Shown piece after piece: positions 5,576 through 7,100 of a stretch of 7,100 nucleotides of DNA. The stretch comes from Pseudomonadota bacterium (GTDB lineage: Bacteria > Desulfobacterota > Desulfovibrionia > Desulfovibrionales > Desulfovibrionaceae). The position numbers and the translations under genes were made by a program. How positions within the stretch are numbered: the first letter of the stretch is position 1; every line of letters begins with the position of its first letter. The notes beneath the pieces are model-generated. The model did no database searches and was not told the origin of the DNA. It saw only the letters and a list, made by a program, of their open reading frames with translations. The stretch spans positions 1-7,100 of the forward strand of contig JAEXGX010000382.1 of the NCBI GenBank assembly GCA_023450535.1. The letters run 5' to 3'.

Positions 5576-6847
5576 TTAAAGCAGACAGAGCGACAGGGAC
5601 GGGACAAGCCCGACAAGAAACAGCACCGCGATGCAGGCCCCCAGGAAGGGCATGACGGCACGGCTCAGGCTGCTGAAGGAAATGTTGCTGATCCCGCAGC
5701 CCACAAAAAGATTCACGCCCACAGGCGGCGTGATAAGGCCAAGGGTGAGCCCCAGCGTGAGTACGATGCCGAAGTGAATGGGGTTAACGCCCATCTGCAC
5801 GAAACTGGGCAGGAGCATGGGTGTAAGAATGAGTACACAGGCCACGGTTTCCATGAATGTGCCGAGAAAGAGCAGAAGCAGGATAAGCGCACACATCATG
5901 GCGTACTTGTTGGTCATCACTTTTGCCATGAATGCCGCGATGATATCCTGCGTATTGTAGTAGATGAGAATGGTCCCCAGGGCATTGGCCGCCGCTACTA
6001 CAAAAAAAATGGCCCCGATGGTGACGAGCGAGGCCCTGACTATCTCGCGGAATTTCTTCAGCGTCATGGCCCGCGTGATGAAGCATTCCACAAATAGCGC
6101 GAAGATTACGGCCGCCGCGCCCGCTTCCGTGGGGGTGGTAATGCCGCCATAGATGCCGCCGAGTACAATAACGGGCACCATCAGCGACCACTTGGCGTTC
6201 CACAGCGCCGCAACCCGCTGGGCAGCGGAGGCTCTGGGTGAAGGCTGACCATAGTTGTGGCGTATGGAAAGAACATGGCAGACCAGCATGAGGGCCATGC
6301 CCGTGATGATGCCGGGCACGATGGTGGCAAGAAACAGGTCACTTACGGAAACGCCCGCCGTGGATCCATAGATGATAAGAGTGGTGCTTGGAGGAATAAG
6401 CAGACCAAGGCATCCGGAAGCGGAATTGACGGCTGTGGAAAACGCCTTGGGATAACCTTCCTTTTCCATGGCCGGGATCATCATACCGCCCACGGCGGCG
6501 GTAGTGGCCGGGGCCGAACCGCACAGGGCGCCGTAGAACATGCAGGTGAGCACGGAAATCTGAGCCAGCGAACCGCGCATGTGCCCCACCAGCGAGCGTG
6601 AAAAATTGATCAGCGAGGCCGACATGCTCCCCCGCTGCATGATTTCCCCGGCAAGCACAAAGAAGGGCACGGCCAGCAGGGGGAAGGAATCGAAGATGTT
6701 ATAAAGCCGCTGGGTGAACAACAGGTAAGGCAGATCTCCCACATACAGGCCCGCAAGTACCGCGGCGCTCATGGCCACGCCGATATGGAGGCCACAGAAA
6801 AGCAGGACGACAAGAACAATGAACACGGAAATGACGGCAATATCCAT
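5576..6847 (-). CDS. dctM: TRAP transporter large permease (DctM family)
   Basis: This is a 423-residue inner-membrane protein, normal length for DctM, the subunit that forms the sodium- or proton-coupled transport path. It is hydrophobic throughout, with about a dozen membrane segments. Family motifs are PFFVLAGEIM (61-70), GSAPATTAAVGG (110-121), IPPSTT (151-156), GGIYGGITTPTEAGA (230-244) and GLITPPVGVNLF (370-381); the repeated Pro- and Thr-rich loops reflect the two-repeat fold. The start ATG lies one base after the dctQ stop (TGA-T-ATG), with a GGAGG site inside the end of dctQ, so the two are tightly coupled. It ends 18 bases before dctP. I see no frameshift or missing block. Confidence 0.96.
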   Translation of the reverse strand: MDIAVISVFIVLVVLLFCGLHIGVAMSAAVLAGLYVGDLPYLLFTQRLYNIFDSFPLLAVPFFVLAGEIMQRGSMSASLINFSRSLVGHMRGSLAQISVLTCMFYGALCGSAPATTAAVGGMMIPAMEKEGYPKAFSTAVNSASGCLGLLIPPSTTLIIYGSTAGVSVSDLFLATIVPGIITGMALMLVCHVLSIRHNYGQPSPRASAAQRVAALWNAKWSLMVPVIVLGGIYGGITTPTEAGAAAVIFALFVECFITRAMTLKKFREIVRASLVTIGAIFFVVAAANALGTILIYYNTQDIIAAFMAKVMTNKYAMMCALILLLLFLGTFMETVACVLILTPMLLPSFVQMGVNPIHFGIVLTLGLTLGLITPPVGVNLFVGCGISNISFSSLSRAVMPFLGACIAVLFLVGLVPSLSLCLL

Positions 6848-6848
6848 A

Positions 6849-7100
6849 TCAGTCCTCCGGGCTCGTCAGCACAAGCCAGAAACGCCGGGCCGCCTGAAGC
6901 GCGGTAATGGCAAAGCAGAAAGGAATACCCAGCCAGACGTACCAGACGGGCAGAGGGATGGAGATGGCCGTCTGCCCGCGCGACATGATTTTCATGGCGG
7001 TATTGAAGCTCATATACGCCACGGAGGCGCAGAGCAGAACGGAACTGCCGAGGCAGACAAGGCGCATGACGTGCTGGACCCGCTTCGGCAGCGCCATGAC
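6849..7100 (-). CDS. dctQ: TRAP transporter small permease (DctQ family), 3' part; 5' end outside window
   Basis: Only the last 83 residues are visible. The frame is open through the right edge (the codon at 7100-7098 is Val), so the ATG at 7097 is probably internal; DctQ proteins usually have about 160-180 residues and four membrane helices. The two last helices are present, roughly VMRLVCLGSSVLLCASVAYM and VWYVWLGIPFCFAITAL, joined by a loop with GQTAISIPLPVW, which fits the family's pattern before its last helix. DctQ pairs with DctM in the inner membrane to form the transporter. The gene ends one base before dctM. Confidence 0.85.
   Translation of the reverse strand, partial: VMALPKRVQHVMRLVCLGSSVLLCASVAYMSFNTAMKIMSRGQTAISIPLPVWYVWLGIPFCFAITALQAARRFWLVLTSPED

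Noticed and set aside
4688..6097. Plus-strand open frame of 469 codons
   Set aside because: It lies antisense to dctP and dctM, which have clear family motifs; its product is rich in Gly, His and Arg with no domain, typical of a GC-biased shadow frame.

Overview
The window looks like chromosomal DNA of a moderately GC-rich Gram-negative anaerobe. A tripartite TRAP transporter, a radical SAM/SPASM enzyme, two small TIGR04076-type proteins and GNAT/FemAB-like proteins together suggest the Desulfovibrio/Bilophila group (Desulfovibrionaceae). That assignment is inference from gene style, not from a marker gene. I see no rRNA, tRNA, CRISPR array, insertion sequence or phage gene.

Left half, plus strand. 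Position 2-1165 is the 3' part of a gene that enters from the left edge. Its first visible residues look like the end of a GNAT/FemAB-type acyltransferase domain, and the same frame runs without a stop into a TraB/GumN (TIKI-like) domain carrying two GSAH motifs. A 318-base gene-free stretch follows (1166-1483), unusually rich in perfect or near-perfect hairpins. Next come a GNAT/FemAB-like protein with a GTG start (1484-2488) and, 24 bases on, a radical SAM enzyme with a SPASM-type C-terminal cysteine set (2513-3571), apparently one operon. The tail of the complete GNAT-like protein resembles the tail visible at the left edge, so the locus probably carries two related acyltransferase-like domains around the TraB domain, plus the radical SAM enzyme. 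The substrate is unknown.

Right half, minus strand, convergent with the first. Read from the right edge leftwards: the 3' half of dctQ (TRAP small permease, cut by the window edge), dctM (large permease), dctP (periplasmic binding protein), then a small cysteine-containing TIGR04076-like protein whose start codon overlaps the dctP stop codon (TGATG). A strong hairpin with a T-rich tail follows. About 160 bases further on is a second, diverged TIGR04076-like protein. The two strands' genes converge with only 32 bases between stop codons at 3571 and 3604.

The transporter half is a complete uptake system apart from the truncated dctQ; its substrate cannot be read from the sequence. The points most worth following are the apparent acyltransferase-TraB fusion with its neighbouring acyltransferase/radical SAM pair, the tandem diverged TIGR04076 proteins attached to a TRAP operon, and the hairpin-dense leader at 1166-1483.
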